Assembly (NCBI RefSeq): GCF_030825785.1
Contig: NZ_JAPJPG010000008.1
Span: forward strand, 1 to 50,591
Direction of reading: 5' to 3'
Length of the DNA: 50,591 nucleotides
From: Anaerococcus sp.
GTDB taxonomy: Bacteria > Bacillota > Clostridia > Tissierellales > Peptoniphilaceae
The position numbers and the translations under genes were made by a program. Under the pieces are notes generated by a model, which searched no databases, was not told the DNA's origin, and worked only from the letters and a program-made list of their open reading frames with translations. Shown piece after piece: positions 1-7,790 of this stretch; the first letter of the stretch is position 1; each line of letters starts with the position of its first letter.

Positions 1-64
1 AAAGTTTACAATTTATCTCAGGTAATTTAAATTAGAATTTTGCTGAAAAAGGAAGTATAATAAG

Positions 65-493
65 ATGAAAAATAATAAATTGAAAATCTTGATACTTATA
101 ATCCTTGGGTTTTTAGCTGTATTTTCAATATCCAAGAAAAATACCCAGAAAAATAAATCTTACAAGATAAAAGGAATATACAAATCTCAGAGAGCCTTTG
201 GCGATGATTATTTTGATATCTATGAAATTATAATTGATAACAAGAATATAATTGAGGGAAAAAGCATAGATGACGATTACTACAAAAAATCAAAAGGTCT
301 TAAGCAAATTATGAAAACTAGTAAGGAAGAAATAGATGACTATGACGATATTCTTCATTCAATAGAGATTCTTGAGAAAAACCCCGGTACTATCTACAAA
401 TATCAGGAAGATTTCGACAAAAAAGGTCATAAGAGCCTCTTTATTATAAATTACGACTTAAATAAGGGCTATATACTCGACCTTCAGATTTGA
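65..493 (+). CDS. Hypothetical membrane-anchored or secreted protein, 142 aa
   Basis: I do not recognise this family. The first 7 residues are basic and are followed by a hydrophobic stretch at about residues 8-22 (ILILIILGFLAVFSI) with no lipobox, so it is either a single-pass membrane anchor or an uncleaved signal. The remaining ~120 residues are hydrophilic, rich in Lys, Asp and Tyr, and would lie outside the cell. An AAGGAAG ribosome site at 49-55 supports the ATG at 65. The next gene has the same layout (short N-terminal helix plus small extracellular domain), so the two may be related in function. The gene upstream is outside the window. Function unknown. Confidence 0.6.
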   Translation: MKNNKLKILILIILGFLAVFSISKKNTQKNKSYKIKGIYKSQRAFGDDYFDIYEIIIDNKNIIEGKSIDDDYYKKSKGLKQIMKTSKEEIDDYDDILHSIEILEKNPGTIYKYQEDFDKKGHKSLFIINYDLNKGYILDLQI

Positions 494-635
494 ATTTTTA
501 AGCTAAGACTACTAGCCTCTTATCTTTGTAAGACATACTGATTTGCCTATTATATCGCAGTTTTTACATTTTAATATGACCATAATATAGTAAAAAAAGA
601 TAAAATTAACATTTTTGAAGATGAAAGGATGAATA

Positions 636-1109
636 ATGAAGAAAAAGTACTACCTTGTATTAATAGGTCTAATAATCATAGGCGTCTTATTAAAGATAAG
701 ACCTAATAACGAAGGACCGAGTATTCCCAAGGCAGATGATGTAAAAAGCCTTAGCCTTATCAAAATTGCAAATGATAGAGGAGTTGAAAAACAGACAATT
801 AAGGAAAATAATGATATAGAAAATTTTCTACAATTGTTAGAAAACTCTAAACTAACAAAGAAAGAAAGCGTATCAGATTTTCCTAATAAAGACGAGTTTA
901 TGCTAGTAAGTATCGAAATGTCAGAAGGCGGATACATAAGAAATACCATCTATGAAGAAGATAAAAAACTTTATTTCGAACAACCCTATGTGGGAATTTA
1001 CGAGCTTTCTTATAATGATATTTCTTCCTTCCTAAAATCTACCGTAAAAGAAGAGGATAAGGAAAATATTTCAGAAGACCTAGAAGATATCTTAGATGAT
1101 GATTTCTAA
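636..1109 (+). CDS. Hypothetical anchored protein, DUF5301-like, 157 aa
   Basis: The protein has a basic start, a hydrophobic segment at about residues 5-20 (YYLVLIGLIIIGVLL) and an extracellular part of ~135 residues. The middle section (IKENNDIENFLQLLENSKLT, then a strand-rich part ending in YFEQPYVGIYELS) resembles small Firmicute extracellular domains annotated as DUF5301. That match is from memory and weak. The C-terminus is a very acidic tail (EDLEDILDDDF). It is separated by 142 bases from the preceding similar-looking gene. A hairpin terminator at 1169-1208 closes the unit. No enzymatic motif is visible. Confidence 0.6.
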   Translation: MKKKYYLVLIGLIIIGVLLKIRPNNEGPSIPKADDVKSLSLIKIANDRGVEKQTIKENNDIENFLQLLENSKLTKKESVSDFPNKDEFMLVSIEMSEGGYIRNTIYEEDKKLYFEQPYVGIYELSYNDISSFLKSTVKEEDKENISEDLEDILDDDF

Positions 1110-1168
1110 GTTTATATATTAGGTATTTTAAATTTCAATAATAAGATCCTTTCCCTGTAAGTAAGATA

Positions 1169-1208
1169 AAAGGCTCCTGTTAGCAATTGACAGAAGCCTT
1201 CTTTTTTA
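1169..1208. terminator. Bidirectional Rho-independent terminator
   Basis: An AAGGCTcCTGT / ACAGaAGCCTT hairpin with a 9-base loop is followed by CTTTTTT on the plus strand and by TTTT on the minus strand. It lies between the convergent genes ending at 1109 and 1210 and can serve both. Confidence 0.85.
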
Positions 1209-1209
1209 T

Positions 1210-1908
1210 TTATTTTGCTGCTATAATTCCTATTATAGAAGAAATAGCTAAAAATATTGGTGCTAGTATCCCTACATCTGTGTAAAAGGCTAAGCCTGAT
1301 AGGACTACTAGCATTATGAAATTTGTAAGTATTATTGCCCTATAGCCCTTGTAGCCTTTCTTGTAATAATCGGCTTTAGTCATCTCGTCAGATTCTTCTA
1401 TAAACTTCTTATTGAACCTAAAATCAAGGGTGTCCGCTTTTCTATTTGGTTCTACTTTCTTGATAAGCTCGTAGTTTTTTTGAAAAATCACTGATATAAG
1501 AATTATATAGGCTACTAAGGCCCCTATCAAAACCACAGACTCTCCTAGATTAAGCCAAGCTTCATTGGAATACACTCCCATGGACATAGCCCACATAGAA
1601 GCAAGTCCAAAGATTAGAAAAATACTTATATCCCTAACCATGAGGCTATAGTTAGTGTATTTTGTTTGAATCGGATCTTCACCTTGAAGGCCTTTTTCGA
1701 TTTCTACCTTAGATTTCCTATAAAAATCAAATGCTGTTAAAATACTTATTATTATTACTGTAAGAACTATCTTAAATACATTTTTTATTAAGAAGAACTT
1801 AATAGCCTCTCCCAAATCGTTTAGTGCAATATTTTCAAATATCCATCCAGACAAGGCCCCAACTAGAAGCCCTCCTATAATTAACATTACAAATTTTTTC
1901 TTATTCAT
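1210..1908 (-). CDS. DUF3169-like integral membrane protein
   Basis: This 232-aa protein has about six hydrophobic segments, near residues 5-25, 43-60, 93-113, 126-146, 193-210 and 213-230. The soluble loop between the fourth and fifth contains FRFNKKFIEESDEMTKADYYKKGYKGYRA. Length and layout match DUF3169 family proteins, which are typically encoded directly after a very small XRE repressor, as here. The start overlaps the end of the XRE gene by 8 bases and has a GGAGGAG site, so translation is probably coupled. The family has no firm biochemical function. Regulator-plus-membrane-protein pairs of this type are often thought to sense envelope or peptide stress, which is only inference here. 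Confidence 0.75.
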   Translation of the reverse strand: MNKKKFVMLIIGGLLVGALSGWIFENIALNDLGEAIKFFLIKNVFKIVLTVIIISILTAFDFYRKSKVEIEKGLQGEDPIQTKYTNYSLMVRDISIFLIFGLASMWAMSMGVYSNEAWLNLGESVVLIGALVAYIILISVIFQKNYELIKKVEPNRKADTLDFRFNKKFIEESDEMTKADYYKKGYKGYRAIILTNFIMLVVLSGLAFYTDVGILAPIFLAISSIIGIIAAK

Positions 1909-2110
1909 TAATCTCCTCCAAGCTAAATATATCTTCGACTTTTACTTCAAACACCCTAGCAAGGCTTAGGGCAACCACAATAGATGGGTTGTAGTCTCCC
2001 CTTTCTATTAGAGAGATGGTCTGTCTAGAAACTCCAACCTTCTCTCCAAGTTCTGTCTGATTCATACCTTTTTCCTTCCTCAAACTAGAAAGGTTATTAA
2101 CTAATCTCAA
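1901..2110 (-). CDS. Small XRE-family transcriptional regulator, TTG start
   Basis: Nearly the whole 69-residue protein is a Cro/CI helix-turn-helix domain: RKEKGMNQTELGEKVGVSRQ, then TISLIERGDYNPSIVVALSLARVF and the usual VEDIFSLEE end. I place the start at the TTG at 2110 because AAAGGAGG lies 5 bases before it. The in-frame ATG codons further upstream (2176, 2146) lie inside or at the promoter: TTGACA (2176-2171) and TACAAT (2153-2148) put the transcript start near 2141. Two inverted repeats over this promoter suggest autorepression. The downstream membrane gene overlaps by 8 bases. Confidence 0.88.
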   Translation of the reverse strand: MRLVNNLSSLRKEKGMNQTELGEKVGVSRQTISLIERGDYNPSIVVALSLARVFEVKVEDIFSLEEINE

Positions 2111-2127
2111 TAAATCCTCCTTTCTTT

Positions 2128-2176
2128 TGACAACTATTGTTGTCATTATTGTATCTTTGACAAGTATCTTTGTCAA
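2128..2176 (-). promoter_or_regulatory. Promoter of the XRE/DUF3169 unit with two operators
   Basis: On the minus strand TTGACA (2176-2171), 17 bases, TACAAT (2153-2148). Two inverted repeats overlie it. One has arms TTGACAA/TTGTCAA with a 6-base spacer at 2157-2176, over the -35. The other has arms TGACAAC/GTTGTCA with a 4-base spacer at 2128-2145, over the transcript start. Their centres are 30 bp apart, about three helical turns, so two bound dimers would face the same side of DNA. Binding by the adjacent XRE protein is inferred. Confidence 0.8.
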
Positions 2177-2183
2177 TAGTTTG

Positions 2184-2215
2184 CAGAAAAAAACCAGAGC
2201 AATAGCCCTGGTTCT
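2184..2215 (-). terminator. Terminator after nagB
   Basis: Read on the minus strand, AACCAGGGC, a 4-base loop and GCTCTGGTT are followed by a run of Ts. It lies just past the nagB stop codon. Confidence 0.85.
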
Positions 2216-2221
2216 TTACTT

Positions 2222-2944
2222 TTAACCCCTATAAGCTTCCTCATCTACATATATATAAACATTTGGGTGAAGAGATAGGAATCCTGCTGGAAGATCTGTT
2301 GATATCTTCTCATCTTCTAGTAGTCTTTTAACAGCCTCGTGTTTTTTCTTGCCATTTGCAAGAAGGATTATGGTCTTGGCATTAAATATATCTGCCATTC
2401 CCATTGAGATAGCATATCTTGGAACATCGGCTTCATTTTCAAAAAATCTAGAGTTTGCTTCGATTGTAGAATCTGTAAGTTTTACTATAGATGTCCTCTT
2501 ATTTAGCTTATCTGCTGGTTCATTGAAGGCGATATGGCCATTTTCTCCAATTCCTAAAATTTGTATATCTCTTTGGCCGAATTCATCTAAGATTTTATCG
2601 TATTCTTTGGCGTATTTTTCATCTACTTCACTTGCCTTTGGAATTATATTTGCCCCTTCATTAAAGGATACATGGTCGAAGAAGTTCTTTCTCATGAAAT
2701 AATTATAGGATTGTTCATTATCCGGATCAATTCCAACATACTCGTCGAGATTTACTGATTTAGCATATCTAAAGCTAATCTCTCCCTCGTCATTTGCCTT
2801 AACTAGGTTTTCGTAGACTCCTATTGGTGAGGATCCTGTCGCAAGTCCTAGTTTTATTTGTGGCTTGTACTTGATGTTATTTATAACAAGGTCAGCTGCT
2901 TTTTTGCTCATATCATCATAATCTTTGCATACTATAACTTTCAT
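2222..2944 (-). CDS. nagB: Glucosamine-6-phosphate deaminase
   Basis: NagB converts glucosamine-6-phosphate and water to fructose-6-phosphate and ammonia in the cytoplasm, the step that brings amino sugars into glycolysis. The 240-residue length is that of the short Firmicute form. Visible motifs are the phosphate-binding LGLATGSSPIGVYENL (residues 32-47), NLDEYVG with Asp67 as the probable catalytic base, and GIGENGHIAFNEP (131-143) with His137 and Glu142. The gene stands alone, with its own terminator at 2184-2215. None of the island's TGGTA-N2-TACCA operators lies upstream, so it is probably not co-regulated with the glycan genes at 12.6-31 kb, although it could process GlcNAc-derived sugars from the same host glycans. 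Confidence 0.96.
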   Translation of the reverse strand: MKVIVCKDYDDMSKKAADLVINNIKYKPQIKLGLATGSSPIGVYENLVKANDEGEISFRYAKSVNLDEYVGIDPDNEQSYNYFMRKNFFDHVSFNEGANIIPKASEVDEKYAKEYDKILDEFGQRDIQILGIGENGHIAFNEPADKLNKRTSIVKLTDSTIEANSRFFENEADVPRYAISMGMADIFNAKTIILLANGKKKHEAVKRLLEDEKISTDLPAGFLSLHPNVYIYVDEEAYRG

Positions 2945-3021
2945 TTTTTCTCCTTATCTATCTAATATCTCCTGCTTTCTACAATTATACATTTACTTAG
3001 TCTAAGTCGCTATTTGGAGCA

Positions 3022-3053
3022 GAAAAAAACCAGGAGCCTGACCCCTGGTTTTT
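3022..3053 (-). terminator. Terminator after rubrerythrin
   Basis: On the minus strand, ACCAGGGG and CTCCTGGT arms around a short loop are followed by seven Ts. It lies directly after the rubrerythrin stop codon. Confidence 0.85.
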
Positions 3054-3062
3054 GATATGTTA

Positions 3063-3653
3063 TTAATAGTTGAAGCTTGCGATTTCGAACCATTCTTGTT
3101 TGTGTGCACATGCTGGACAAATCTTTGGTGCTACTTTTCCTTCGTAAAGGAATCCGCAGTTACCACATTTCCAGATAACTTTTTCGTCTTTTTCGAATAC
3201 TTTTCCGTTTTCTACATTGTCGTGTAGTTTTTGGTATCTATCTCTGTGAGCTGCTTCAACTTTTGCTATGTTTCTGAATGCTCTTGCGATTTCGTCGAAT
3301 CCTTCTTCTTCTGCAACGTCTGCAAATGATGGATACATGTGTTCAGCTTCTTCGTTTTCTCCGTCGATTGCACCTTGTAGGTTTGTAAGTGTATCGTGGA
3401 ATACAACTGGGAATGCTGTGTATTCTGGGTTAAGTTCGATAGCATCAAGTTTGAACTCTTCTTTTAGGAATTTGTAGAATCTTGCTGCGTGCTCTACTTC
3501 GTTTCTTGCTGTTTCTTCAAATATAGCAGATATTTGTTTGTAACCTTCTTTGTCAGCTACTTTAGCTGCATATCTATATCTCATTGTTGCTTGGCTTTCA
3601 CCTGCAAATGATGTGATAAGGTTAGATGCTGTTTTTGTTCCTTTTAATGTCAT
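3063..3653 (-). CDS. rbr: Rubrerythrin (peroxide-scavenging non-haem iron protein)
   Basis: Rubrerythrins reduce hydrogen peroxide to water with electrons from NAD(P)H-linked rubredoxin-type donors and protect anaerobes from air. The first ~145 residues are a ferritin-like four-helix domain with the di-iron motifs ESQATMRY, ARNEVEHAARF and VEAAHRDRY. The C-terminal rubredoxin-like part has the four iron-binding Cys in CGNCGFLYEG and CPAC. I take the ATG at 3653 (MTLKGTKTAS, 196 aa) because GGAG lies 5-8 bases before it; the longer frame begins with an implausible KRKRKRR stretch. A perfect TTGACA-17-TATAAT promoter precedes it, so strong expression is expected. Confidence 0.96.
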   Translation of the reverse strand: MTLKGTKTASNLITSFAGESQATMRYRYAAKVADKEGYKQISAIFEETARNEVEHAARFYKFLKEEFKLDAIELNPEYTAFPVVFHDTLTNLQGAIDGENEEAEHMYPSFADVAEEEGFDEIARAFRNIAKVEAAHRDRYQKLHDNVENGKVFEKDEKVIWKCGNCGFLYEGKVAPKICPACAHKQEWFEIASFNY

Positions 3654-3694
3654 ATGTAATCTCCTTTTTCTTTTTCTCTTCAACTTCTATTCAT

Positions 3695-3755
3695 ATTATA
3701 ATCTTTATTTTTGCACTTGTCAAGAATGATTCTAAAGTTTTTCTCATTCTAAATA
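3695..3755 (-). promoter_or_regulatory. Rubrerythrin promoter with upstream repeats
   Basis: Minus-strand TTGACA (3723-3718), 17 bases, TATAAT (3700-3695) is a consensus promoter. A short inverted repeat AGAAT-G-ATTCT (3723-3733) touches the -35. The word TTTAGAAT occurs twice on the minus strand upstream (roughly 3726-3755). These could bind a redox regulator, but no known box is matched. Confidence 0.75.
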
Positions 3756-3939
3756 TGATATATATAATCATTATCAACTACATAATTCATCCTAATTTTA
3801 TCTCTGCTTTTAGCCAACTTAGGATTTTCCACTCACAAATGATTTATAAGGGAAACCTTTTCCTTTCTAAGATCCTTTTTCACATTTAGCTCTTTATTTG
3901 ATGCATAATTATTTGATAATGGAAAATAGCATTATCGGG

Positions 3940-3945
3940 TATAAT
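3940..3945 (+). promoter_or_regulatory. Candidate -10 box of pgi
   Basis: TATAAT lies 26 bases before the pgi start. TTGATA at 3913-3918 is 21 bases upstream, which is too far for a good -35, so the promoter is probably weak or activator-dependent. The 317-base gap 3654-3970 otherwise holds only the divergent rubrerythrin promoter and AT-rich sequence. Confidence 0.5.
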
Positions 3946-3970
3946 ACACATAGAAAGACAGGAGGAGAAT

Positions 3971-5251
3971 ATGAAATTAGATTTTAATAATGTAAACTTA
4001 GAAAAGATTAATAGCTATGAAGAAAAAGCTATGACTGCCTTCGATACCCTCATGGGAAAAACTGGCGAGGGCAATGACTTCTTGGGCTGGATTGACAGAC
4101 CAGTCGATTATGACAAGGAAGAGTTCGAAAGAATCAAGAAGGCTGCTGAAAGAATAAGAGAAAACTCCGATATCTTGGTATCAATAGGAATTGGTGGATC
4201 TTATTTAGGAATTAAGGCAGTAGATGTCGCTTGTGATTCTTACTTTGGATCTGATAGAAAAGTTAAGCTAATCTATGCAGGAAATCAAATCTCAGGCCAA
4301 TACTTAAACGAACTTCTAGATTACTTAAAGGATAAGGATTACTCTTTAAACGTAATCTCTAAATCAGGTACAACAACAGAGCCTGCTATAGCTTTTAGAT
4401 TCTTAAGAGAAGCAATCGAAGAAAAATACGGCAAGGAAGAAGCAAGAAAGAGAATTTTCGCGACAACCGATAGCAAAAAGGGAGCCCTAAAAGAACTTGC
4501 TGATGCAGAAGACTATGAGACATTTGTAGTTCCTGATGATATAGGCGGAAGATTTTCTGTAATATCTGCTGTAGGTCTCCTACCACTTGCTGCATGTGGC
4601 ATAGATATAGATAAGTTTATGGAAGGCTTCGCTGAGGGCAGGGACCTCTACACCGAAAAGTCCTTCGACAATCCTGCTATGAAATACGCAGCTATTAGAA
4701 ATATGCTCCACGAAGATGGCAAGGACCTCGAAGTTCTTGTAAACTACGAGGCAAAACTTAAATATATAGCTGAATGGTGGAAGCAACTTTTCGCAGAAAG
4801 CGAAGGAAAAGACGGTAAGGGAATCTTCCCAGTAGCTGTAAACAACACAACAGACCTCCACTCAGTTGGACAAATGATCCAAGATGGCAAGAGAAACTTA
4901 TTTGAAACTGTAATAGAAGTTAAAAATCCTGTAAGTGACCTTACAATCAAGGAAGATGAGGACAATCTAGACGGATTAAATTATCTCGCTGGTAAGACAA
5001 TGAGCTTTGTAAACAAACAAGCCATGGAAGGAACAACAATAGCCCACGTTAAGGGAGATGTTCCAAATATCAGAATTGAAATGGATGAAGTTAATGAAAA
5101 AGAAATCGCCAAGCTCTTCTACTTCTTCGAAATAGCTGTAGGAGTTTCAGGCTACATGCTAGGAGTAAATCCATTCAACCAACCAGGAGTTGAAGAATAC
5201 AAGGCTCAAATGTTTAAACTTCTTGGAAAGCCAGGATACGAAAATAAATAA
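3971..5251 (+). CDS. pgi: Glucose-6-phosphate isomerase
   Basis: PGI interconverts glucose-6-phosphate and fructose-6-phosphate in glycolysis and gluconeogenesis. At 426 residues it is the compact bacterial form. Recognisable segments are SIGIGGSYLGIKA (sugar-phosphate binding), VISKSGTTTEPAIAFR, the GGRFSVISAVGLLP signature and FPVAVNNTTDLHSVGQMIQDG near the active site. The start is fixed by GGAGGAG 4-5 bases before the ATG. It is monocistronic: a divergent rubrerythrin lies upstream and a shared terminator follows at 5271-5298. It is the only glycolytic gene seen here. Confidence 0.97.
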   Translation: MKLDFNNVNLEKINSYEEKAMTAFDTLMGKTGEGNDFLGWIDRPVDYDKEEFERIKKAAERIRENSDILVSIGIGGSYLGIKAVDVACDSYFGSDRKVKLIYAGNQISGQYLNELLDYLKDKDYSLNVISKSGTTTEPAIAFRFLREAIEEKYGKEEARKRIFATTDSKKGALKELADAEDYETFVVPDDIGGRFSVISAVGLLPLAACGIDIDKFMEGFAEGRDLYTEKSFDNPAMKYAAIRNMLHEDGKDLEVLVNYEAKLKYIAEWWKQLFAESEGKDGKGIFPVAVNNTTDLHSVGQMIQDGKRNLFETVIEVKNPVSDLTIKEDEDNLDGLNYLAGKTMSFVNKQAMEGTTIAHVKGDVPNIRIEMDEVNEKEIAKLFYFFEIAVGVSGYMLGVNPFNQPGVEEYKAQMFKLLGKPGYENK

Positions 5252-5270
5252 AAACAAATATAGAATTTAA

Positions 5271-5298
5271 AAGGCCAGGACTTATAAGCCTGGCTTTT
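5271..5298. terminator. Terminator between convergent pgi and CPBP gene
   Basis: A GCCAGG / CCTGGC stem with a ~10-base loop is followed by TTTTT on the plus strand. The flanking A-rich left side gives Ts on the minus strand as well. Confidence 0.8.
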
Positions 5299-5299
5299 T

Positions 5300-6205
5300 C
5301 TATCTTATCAAACTGGCTTTTCTCGCCTTCTTATATAGTAAATACAAGGCAAGTATCTCAACAATTGTAACTACTAGGCTCCCTTCTATGCCGAATCCTC
5401 CCCCACTTATCCATTTATTTCCTACAGATTCACTTAAAAAAATCGTGTTCTTGCTTGTGATTATTCCGCTTACATTTATTCCAAAAAAGTTAGCTTGAAG
5501 GAAATTCCACACGCTGTGGGCGGCGGCTGAAATATATATACTATCTCCTATATAAAAAAGCATAGAAAATACAAGTCCCATCAAAAATATATTGACAAAG
5601 GCTAGGAGGTTAAAATAAGAATTGCCCAAATGAAGGATAGAAAATACCAGACTGTTGGTAATAATACCCACCCTGGGATTTCTAAGAGCTCCTAGATAAT
5701 TCATTAAAACAGATCTTGTGATAAATTCTTCCTCAAACCCCTGTAAGATCCAGCCCATTACAAAGAAAATAAAAATCTTAAGGTCTACATTTTGGATATT
5801 TAGTCGAATTTTAAATCCAGACAAGAGATAGGCAAAAAGGAAAGATGTAGCAAGCATCCCACTACCTATAAGAAGACCCTTAAGGTAAGATCTCCCCTTC
5901 CTATCATCTACAAGGCCCAAGGATTTAGGATTTCTCTTTTGGTAATATTTAACAAATATATACACAACAAGGCTTACCAGTAAAGTAGACCAAAGATTAA
6001 AAATCATGGCATACTCGTGATTTTCTCCCAACTTTTTTATAAGAAAATCTCCCTTGCCTATAAGATTAGATACCAATCTAATTAGGATATGAGAAAAAGA
6101 CATAGCTAAAATCATCAGGATAAATAAATGAATTGTGAATGCCAGAGAATTTCTCTCCTTCATCACCCTCTTACATTCTTTGATTGATCCGTTTGCGTAA
6201 AACAT
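5300..6205 (-). CDS. CPBP-family intramembrane metalloprotease
   Basis: This 301-residue polytopic protein has about eight hydrophobic segments. It carries the three CPBP (Abi/Rce1-type) motifs in order: EEFITR (EExxxR), a His in SILHLGNSYFN, and AHSVWNFLQANF (HxxxN), all expected to form a metal site within the membrane. Family members cleave prenylated or peptide substrates, and some give self-immunity to bacteriocins; the substrate here is unknown. The ATG has AGGAGG 4 bases upstream. The gene begins 8 bases after the preceding 204-aa gene ends, so the two form an operon. No bacteriocin precursor is visible nearby. Confidence 0.88.
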   Translation of the reverse strand: MFYANGSIKECKRVMKERNSLAFTIHLFILMILAMSFSHILIRLVSNLIGKGDFLIKKLGENHEYAMIFNLWSTLLVSLVVYIFVKYYQKRNPKSLGLVDDRKGRSYLKGLLIGSGMLATSFLFAYLLSGFKIRLNIQNVDLKIFIFFVMGWILQGFEEEFITRSVLMNYLGALRNPRVGIITNSLVFSILHLGNSYFNLLAFVNIFLMGLVFSMLFYIGDSIYISAAAHSVWNFLQANFFGINVSGIITSKNTIFLSESVGNKWISGGGFGIEGSLVVTIVEILALYLLYKKARKASLIR

Positions 6206-6213
6206 ATATCCTC

Positions 6214-6828
6214 CTAGTTTGCGTAATCTAGGGCCCCTCCCAATATGGCATTTACAAAGGGTCTTGACTCATAAATCTTCTTTGAAAACATCTTATCTCT
6301 TATAAAAATACTAACTCTAGCCTTCTTTTTAGGATTATCTTCCCTTGACAGGGCCTTAATATAATCCTCGTGGCTTGATCCTGCTTCCAGGCTATTATAG
6401 ACATCTATATAGTTGGCATTTTCTATCTCAAGGCTTAATTCTCTCCCGCCTTCTACCTTCTTTTCTTCTATATAAGTTATGGATAAGTTCTTAAAGGCTG
6501 CCTCATAGAATTCCTTCTCTTCCTTCTCATCCTTGGAGTAGGATTTCTTTAGGGCATCCATGATTACATCCATCCTATCCATGTTTTTCTCAAAATAGGC
6601 TTCATCATAGCTTTTGATAGCTGTTTCTATGTCGCCTGCTATTTTCTTATTCGAAGATGTAAGCTTTCTTACAGCAAATATTAGGGCGAGTAATATTACA
6701 AGGATAAATCCTATGCGGAGGATTCTTTCCTTTCTACGTTTCTTGATTCGTTTTCTTCGTCTTAATTCTTCTCTTCTTATATTTCTCGATTCTCTACCAT
6801 CCACGGATGGCCTTCTTTGTCTTGTCAT
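6214..6828 (-). CDS. Hypothetical single-pass membrane protein with Arg/Lys-rich N-terminus
   Basis: Residues 1-36 are extremely basic (about half Arg or Lys) and presumably cytoplasmic. They are followed by one transmembrane helix (about 37-55, ILRIGFILVILLALIFAVR) and an extracellular domain of ~150 residues containing helical, charged sequence. It is the first gene of a two-gene unit with the CPBP protease. A TATAAT at 6853-6848 on the minus strand and AGGAG before the ATG support the start. The topology recalls small divisome or envelope proteins, but I recognise no domain. Function unknown. Confidence 0.7.
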   Translation of the reverse strand: MTRQRRPSVDGRESRNIRREELRRRKRIKKRRKERILRIGFILVILLALIFAVRKLTSSNKKIAGDIETAIKSYDEAYFEKNMDRMDVIMDALKKSYSKDEKEEKEFYEAAFKNLSITYIEEKKVEGGRELSLEIENANYIDVYNSLEAGSSHEDYIKALSREDNPKKKARVSIFIRDKMFSKKIYESRPFVNAILGGALDYAN

Positions 6829-6881
6829 ATCTGCTCCTATATTGAGTATTATATCATTTTATTAGTAATTTTTCTTATTTG

Positions 6882-6890
6882 TGATATGAT
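6882..6890 (+). promoter_or_regulatory. Extended -10 promoter, possibly giving a leaderless mRNA
   Basis: TGATATGAT is an extended -10 (TG-N-TATGAT). The expected transcript start, 7 bases past the hexamer, falls on the A of the ATG at 6897. No Shine-Dalgarno sequence is present between them and no good -35 is visible. Confidence 0.65.
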
Positions 6891-6896
6891 TTAAGT

Positions 6897-7751
6897 ATGA
6901 AAAAAATAAATTTAGCCAGCCTTTTGGGGCTTATCCTACTCATTATTAGTTTTTTTACCCCAATTGCAGCTCCTTCAATAAAATTAAATACAGAAATCAT
7001 CTATAGGATAGTAAATACTTATCTTATAGCCTACATAGCCTATATGATTTCCTTTATGGATACAGGGAGGGTCGGTCTCTTGTTCCTTCCTTTAGTCTTC
7101 CACCTTTTGATTAATTTCTTTCTCATAAAGGGTTTTAAGCTAAGTTTAAATAAATCCATCTTGGACGACTTCTATCAAATTCTAAGAAGACTTTATGACC
7201 TTATAAGTCTTGTGGGTATATTTTTCTTAGTGGAATTTTTAATTAATAGGATTTTTGGCAGTACTTTTTCAAGTACACTCGGTATCATTAGCCTTGCTTT
7301 ATTCTATTACTATGATTATAGCAAAATTCTAATAGGCTTTCCAAATTTCAAGGATATTTTCTTGTATTTCGCAGTCTTTGTAATGGGACTTAGGATTAGA
7401 AGAGCGGATAAGATAAATCCCCTCCTCTATGTAACTTCTCTAGGAATATTAATCTTGGAAATCTTCCTTAGTACTAAATATAAGCTAAGCTACGGATATT
7501 TCTTATCTTTTGTCCTAATAATTTATCTCATGCTAAAGGGCTTTGGAGAGGCTAGTGAAATATCCTTCGAGAAATTTATGATCTTTGTCTATATTTATAT
7601 GTATCCGACAATCTTTATAGGCCTAAGACTTGTTTTAGGAGAAAATATCCTAGTTACAAGCCTCTTGGCTACCCTTATAAGTCTCTTTATCGGTCAAGTA
7701 CTTTTTAAATTAAATATAAGACCTCTTAATATTTTATTGGTAGGCATATAA
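6897..7751 (+). CDS. Hypothetical polytopic membrane protein
   Basis: The 284-residue protein is almost entirely hydrophobic, with roughly eight or nine predicted transmembrane helices linked by short loops. One longer polar loop (about residues 80-103) contains KLSLNKSILDDFYQILRRLY. I recognise no transporter, enzyme or polymerase motif. It is a single gene between divergent and convergent neighbours and ends at a strong hairpin (7752-7790). Its unusual feature is the lack of a ribosome site: an extended -10 lies 7 bases before the ATG, suggesting translation from a leaderless transcript. The first good later Met (residue 50) also lacks a ribosome site. Function unknown. Confidence 0.7.
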   Translation: MKKINLASLLGLILLIISFFTPIAAPSIKLNTEIIYRIVNTYLIAYIAYMISFMDTGRVGLLFLPLVFHLLINFFLIKGFKLSLNKSILDDFYQILRRLYDLISLVGIFFLVEFLINRIFGSTFSSTLGIISLALFYYYDYSKILIGFPNFKDIFLYFAVFVMGLRIRRADKINPLLYVTSLGILILEIFLSTKYKLSYGYFLSFVLIIYLMLKGFGEASEISFEKFMIFVYIYMYPTIFIGLRLVLGENILVTSLLATLISLFIGQVLFKLNIRPLNILLVGI

Positions 7752-7790
7752 AAACCAGCGTCTCTAGGAAAGAGAGCTGGTCTTTTTTAT
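7752..7790. terminator. Bidirectional terminator
   Basis: CCAGCgTCTCT / AGAGAgCTGG arms form a stem of about 10 pairs with an AGGAA-type loop, followed by TCTTTTTT on the plus strand and by TTTTT on the minus strand. It separates the convergent genes ending at 7751 and 7787. Confidence 0.88.

Noticed and set aside
2111..2176. Longer XRE start at 2176 or 2146
   Set aside because: These codons lie in the promoter or at its -10; the transcript start near 2141 is downstream of both. The TTG at 2110 has the ribosome site.
3626..3889. Open frame of 87 aa on the plus strand upstream of pgi
   Set aside because: It is rich in Ile/Phe from AT-rich noncoding DNA, overlaps the rubrerythrin gene start and its promoter, and has no ribosome site.
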